Shown one piece after another: positions 60,492-64,000 of a stretch of 64,000 nucleotides of DNA. The position numbers were made by a program, and so were the translations under genes. A model generated the notes under the pieces. That model searched no databases. It saw nothing but the letters and a program-made list of their open reading frames with translations, and was not told the origin of the DNA. Source of the DNA: Aestuariibaculum sp. M13 (GTDB taxonomy: Bacteria > Bacteroidota > Bacteroidia > Flavobacteriales > Flavobacteriaceae); the NCBI RefSeq assembly GCF_024723255.1, contig NZ_JANIAC010000002.1:248001-312000 (forward strand), given 5' to 3'. Position 1 is the first letter of the stretch. Each line of letters begins with the position of its first letter.

Positions 60492-62813
60492 ATGAATAAA
60501 GTTTTATTTTTCATTTTTTTAATAGCTACTAATTCTATTTCTTACAGCCAATCCCTTTTCGGTCCCAAGCAGACCATTTCAACAAGTACGGGGTACCTTC
60601 CGTATGTTATTGATTCTAAAGATTTGGATAATGACTCTTATATCGATATTGTTATCGGTACAAATGCGGGTAATACCATTGAATGGTATAAGAACAATAA
60701 AAATGGGACTTTCACTTTACAACCACTTGTTTCGTCAACTATTTCAAGCATTGGTGGTCTTGTAATAGCCGATATTGATGGTGATAACGATAATGACATT
60801 ATAGCTACATCTAGTTTGAGCAATAATTTAGTCTGGTATGAAAATAATGGTGCGGGTGAATTTAGCAGCGCCCGAATTATTGCTAGCGGTTTAACTCGTG
60901 CTGAAAAGGTTAAAGTTGCTGATATAGACAATAATAATACTTTAGATATCATTGTAAGCGTATACGATTTAGATGTTGTTCAGTGGTATTCAAATGATGG
61001 ATCTGCTAATTTTAGCGCAGCACAACCTATAAGTAATTTAGCAAATTACAGACCAGTTAGTTTTGATGTAGGAGATGTTGATAATGATGGAGATATGGAT
61101 GTTGTAGTTGCCTATGACTATACCTATTTAGTGAAATTATTCTTAAATAACTATACAGGAAGCAATAGCGTTTCTTTTACACAGGCATCGAATAATGTTT
61201 CCATAAATGACTTTAAATTAAAAAATGTTTCCTTTGGTGATATTGACAATGATAATGATTTAGAAATTTTAAAGATTGACAAAAATCAAAATCCTAAATG
61301 GTATAATATTGAATCTGACGGTAGTTTTACCGAGCACACTCTATCATCTTCCGTCTCTAATCCCGCATTTGCTCAAATATCAGATTTTGATGGAGATTCA
61401 AAAAATGATATAGCTATTGGATATTCAAGCACATCCTCTAATGCCAAAATAACCTGGTATAAAAATTCAAATTTATCAACAGAAAATACTATTGACGATT
61501 CTCAAAATAATGTCTTAGGGTTTACCGTTAACGACTTCGATAACGACGGCGATTTAGACATTGCAAGTGTTTCTACTTCTGAAAACCATCTAAACTGGTT
61601 TGAAAATATTGGGAGTACTGCTTGTCTAGATTCAGATTATGATGGTGTTTGTGATAGTGAAGATGTTTGCCCTGGTTTTGATGATACTATAGACAATAAT
61701 GGCAATGGTATACCTGATGGTTGTGAAGATATTAATATTTGTACTGAAAGCACAACTTATTTTAGTAATAGTTCATTATCCCATAGCGGCAATGACTCTA
61801 ATAGCAACACTCTAGACCTACCTGCTAATAGTCAAAATGTTTCTTTTATTATAAGTGGTATAGATGAAAAGCTAAAAGGTAAACCATCAAGCCAATATAT
61901 TGAGCAAGTTATGGTTACTTATGTTGATGGGCAAAATAATACTCATAACTATGGAGCTTATAGTGGATCTGTAACTAACAGTCAATTAATAGAAATTAAT
62001 GGTTTTGTTAAATCTGTAACTATTACTTTATCAAATTCATTAAATACTAATACCAATTCTAACATGATAATTGATTTTTCAGATGTAACCTTTTGTGGTG
62101 AAAATAATGAATCAAGTGATTGTATTGAAAACACGTCTTACTTTAATGTTAATCAACTTACTAACAACAACTCAAATTCCAATAGCACAACACTTTTACT
62201 ACCAAATGATAATAAAAATGTATCATTTTCAATAAGTGGAATAAATCAGAAGTTAAAAGGAAAAACCGGCAGTACCTATTCAGAACAAGTTATTGTGAAT
62301 TATGTCGATTCAAACGGACAAACTCAAAATTACGGTTACTATAGTGGATCTACTACATCAGAAATATCTATATATATTCCTGAAAAAATAAATTCTGTTA
62401 CAATTACCTTGAATAATGAATTAAGCGGAAGTACATCCGCTAATATGTCAATTGATTTAAGTGCAGTTACCTTTTGCTCTAACCAAACTATTCAATCTAA
62501 AACAGTAATCACAAAAAAAACATTAGAAAACAATTCTTTAAATAACAATGAAGAACATTTAAATAATCAAATTAATATTTACCCAAATCCCGTATCAGAA
62601 AACTTATTTATTAAAGTAAACTCTTTTTTTAATCCTGAACTCGAAATTTCAATTTTCAACTTATCAGGTCAGCTGGTAAAGAAGAATATTTCACAAAACA
62701 GGGATAGCTTAAATTTAAATCTTAATGAATTACCAAGTGGTTTTTACATTATTCAAATTCTGAATAGCGAAAATAAAAGTTTACTAAAGACAGAAAAACT
62801 GTTAGTTAAATAA
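60492..62813 (+). CDS. T9SS surface protein with FG-GAP/VCBS propeller repeats
   Basis: A 773-aa secreted protein. Signal peptide to S-I-S-Y-S-Q (residue 19). Residues 20-375 hold FG-GAP/VCBS-type repeats (D-L-D-N-D-S-Y-I-D-I-V-I-G, D-I-D-G-D-N-D-N-D-I-I-A-T, D-V-D-N-D-G-D-M-D-V-V-V-A), each with a D-x-D-x-D calcium loop. A TSP3-like stretch (D-S-D-Y-D-G-V-C-D) follows. Two 128-residue repeats with K-L-K-G-K and Y-x-E-Q-V start at about 415 and 543. The T9SS sorting domain (I-Y-P-N-P-V-S-E-N) ends the protein. Bases 60541-61576 are identical to the next gene. Confidence 0.88.
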   Translation: MNKVLFFIFLIATNSISYSQSLFGPKQTISTSTGYLPYVIDSKDLDNDSYIDIVIGTNAGNTIEWYKNNKNGTFTLQPLVSSTISSIGGLVIADIDGDNDNDIIATSSLSNNLVWYENNGAGEFSSARIIASGLTRAEKVKVADIDNNNTLDIIVSVYDLDVVQWYSNDGSANFSAAQPISNLANYRPVSFDVGDVDNDGDMDVVVAYDYTYLVKLFLNNYTGSNSVSFTQASNNVSINDFKLKNVSFGDIDNDNDLEILKIDKNQNPKWYNIESDGSFTEHTLSSSVSNPAFAQISDFDGDSKNDIAIGYSSTSSNAKITWYKNSNLSTENTIDDSQNNVLGFTVNDFDNDGDLDIASVSTSENHLNWFENIGSTACLDSDYDGVCDSEDVCPGFDDTIDNNGNGIPDGCEDINICTESTTYFSNSSLSHSGNDSNSNTLDLPANSQNVSFIISGIDEKLKGKPSSQYIEQVMVTYVDGQNNTHNYGAYSGSVTNSQLIEINGFVKSVTITLSNSLNTNTNSNMIIDFSDVTFCGENNESSDCIENTSYFNVNQLTNNNSNSNSTTLLLPNDNKNVSFSISGINQKLKGKTGSTYSEQVIVNYVDSNGQTQNYGYYSGSTTSEISIYIPEKINSVTITLNNELSGSTSANMSIDLSAVTFCSNQTIQSKTVITKKTLENNSLNNNEEHLNNQINIYPNPVSENLFIKVNSFFNPELEISIFNLSGQLVKKNISQNRDSLNLNLNELPSGFYIIQILNSENKSLLKTEKLLVK
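60541..61576 (+). repeat. 1,036-bp perfect direct repeat, copy 1
   Basis: Identical line by line to 62907-63942 (offset 2,366). It begins at the signal-peptide cleavage region (cttacagccaatcc) and ends at the fifth base of an ACTTCT pair, where the second copy has ACCTCT. Confidence 0.9.
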
Positions 62814-62857
62814 ATGGCACACTATAAATAAAACACAATATTTTAAACTATTATGTT

Positions 62858-64000
62858 ATGAAAAAAATATTACTTTTTTTAGCTGGATTATTATTTATAA
62901 TTCCTACTTACAGCCAATCCCTTTTCGGTCCCAAGCAGACCATTTCAACAAGTACGGGGTACCTTCCGTATGTTATTGATTCTAAAGATTTGGATAATGA
63001 CTCTTATATCGATATTGTTATCGGTACAAATGCGGGTAATACCATTGAATGGTATAAGAACAATAAAAATGGGACTTTCACTTTACAACCACTTGTTTCG
63101 TCAACTATTTCAAGCATTGGTGGTCTTGTAATAGCCGATATTGATGGTGATAACGATAATGACATTATAGCTACATCTAGTTTGAGCAATAATTTAGTCT
63201 GGTATGAAAATAATGGTGCGGGTGAATTTAGCAGCGCCCGAATTATTGCTAGCGGTTTAACTCGTGCTGAAAAGGTTAAAGTTGCTGATATAGACAATAA
63301 TAATACTTTAGATATCATTGTAAGCGTATACGATTTAGATGTTGTTCAGTGGTATTCAAATGATGGATCTGCTAATTTTAGCGCAGCACAACCTATAAGT
63401 AATTTAGCAAATTACAGACCAGTTAGTTTTGATGTAGGAGATGTTGATAATGATGGAGATATGGATGTTGTAGTTGCCTATGACTATACCTATTTAGTGA
63501 AATTATTCTTAAATAACTATACAGGAAGCAATAGCGTTTCTTTTACACAGGCATCGAATAATGTTTCCATAAATGACTTTAAATTAAAAAATGTTTCCTT
63601 TGGTGATATTGACAATGATAATGATTTAGAAATTTTAAAGATTGACAAAAATCAAAATCCTAAATGGTATAATATTGAATCTGACGGTAGTTTTACCGAG
63701 CACACTCTATCATCTTCCGTCTCTAATCCCGCATTTGCTCAAATATCAGATTTTGATGGAGATTCAAAAAATGATATAGCTATTGGATATTCAAGCACAT
63801 CCTCTAATGCCAAAATAACCTGGTATAAAAATTCAAATTTATCAACAGAAAATACTATTGACGATTCTCAAAATAATGTCTTAGGGTTTACCGTTAACGA
63901 CTTCGATAACGACGGCGATTTAGACATTGCAAGTGTTTCTACCTCTGAAAACCATTTAAATTGGTTTGAAAATTTAACAGTATCAAAATCACTAAGTAGT
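62858..64000 (+). CDS. T9SS FG-GAP protein, paralogue (partial, cut by the window end)
   Basis: The ATG at 62858 opens a different signal peptide (M-K-K-I-L-L-F-L-A-G-L-L-F-I-I-P-T-Y-S-Q), then an FG-GAP propeller that is identical to the preceding gene at the DNA level up to 63942. After that the genes diverge (E-N-L-T-V-S-K-S-L instead of E-N-I-G-S-T). The gene continues past the window, so the C-terminal type cannot be judged. Only 44 nt separate it from the preceding stop, so they may be co-transcribed. Confidence 0.88.
   Translation, partial: MKKILLFLAGLLFIIPTYSQSLFGPKQTISTSTGYLPYVIDSKDLDNDSYIDIVIGTNAGNTIEWYKNNKNGTFTLQPLVSSTISSIGGLVIADIDGDNDNDIIATSSLSNNLVWYENNGAGEFSSARIIASGLTRAEKVKVADIDNNNTLDIIVSVYDLDVVQWYSNDGSANFSAAQPISNLANYRPVSFDVGDVDNDGDMDVVVAYDYTYLVKLFLNNYTGSNSVSFTQASNNVSINDFKLKNVSFGDIDNDNDLEILKIDKNQNPKWYNIESDGSFTEHTLSSSVSNPAFAQISDFDGDSKNDIAIGYSSTSSNAKITWYKNSNLSTENTIDDSQNNVLGFTVNDFDNDGDLDIASVSTSENHLNWFENLTVSKSLSS
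62907..63942 (+). repeat. 1,036-bp perfect direct repeat, copy 2
   Basis: Exact copy of 60541-61576. Just after the repeat three silent differences (T to C, C to T and C to T) appear within about 20 bp, followed by full divergence. Confidence 0.9.

Overview
The window is AT-rich, gene-dense DNA from a member of the Bacteroidetes, most likely a marine Flavobacteriaceae. The evidence is type IX secretion (T9SS) C-terminal sorting domains, Bacteroidetes -7 boxes of the TAnnTTTG type, almost no Shine-Dalgarno sequences, lineage families (DUF6090, DUF6266, DUF4251), a fused 2-oxoacid dehydrogenase E1 and a sulfatase next to a beta-propeller glycosidase. No rRNA, tRNA, CRISPR array, transposase or integrase was seen.

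Layout. 1-5.6 kb: tail of a fasciclin-domain gene, a Tat-exported HisC-like aminotransferase overlapping an AEC transporter gene, and two overlapping lipoprotein genes. 5.6-16.1 kb: DUF748/AsmA-like protein, APC permease, beta-propeller glycosidase plus sulfatase, metallo-hydrolase and three tandem GNAT acetyltransferases. 16.1-23.1 kb: two decaying genes (one with an in-frame TAG), DUF308 protein, VOC proteins, a vWA protein, SIMPL protein and a HemG-like flavodoxin. 23.5-32.8 kb: an integron-like cassette array. Single minus-strand genes (peptidase, VOC, esterase, two DUF6090 proteins, class C serine hydrolase, small lipoproteins) are separated by attC-like inverted repeats. 33-48.9 kb: DUF6266, an Lgt-like membrane protein fused to a predicted outer-membrane barrel, three EamA transporters, Crp/Fnr regulator, GT9 glycosyltransferase, cold-shock-domain protein, SF2 helicase, aldo/keto reductase, lone ExbD, 3D-domain protein and Hsp20. 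49-55.1 kb: E1 alpha/beta fusion and a tight five-gene plus-strand operon (2OG oxygenase, SUI1, DUF1835, nucleoside phosphorylase, signal-less substrate-binding-like protein). 55.2-64 kb: large T9SS surface proteins, including a 1,036-bp perfect duplication between two consecutive FG-GAP genes.

The strongest candidate for an undescribed system is the cassette array. In seven of its gene units the short sequence at the 5' end is complementary to the one at the 3' end of the same unit. The two ends of a single intergenic element generally are not complementary to each other in this core. That is what integron attC chemistry (G^TT cleavage, circular cassettes) predicts. No integrase lies in the window, so it would be a CALIN-type array. 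Second is the Lgt-barrel fusion, and third the mosaic duplication of the T9SS genes.
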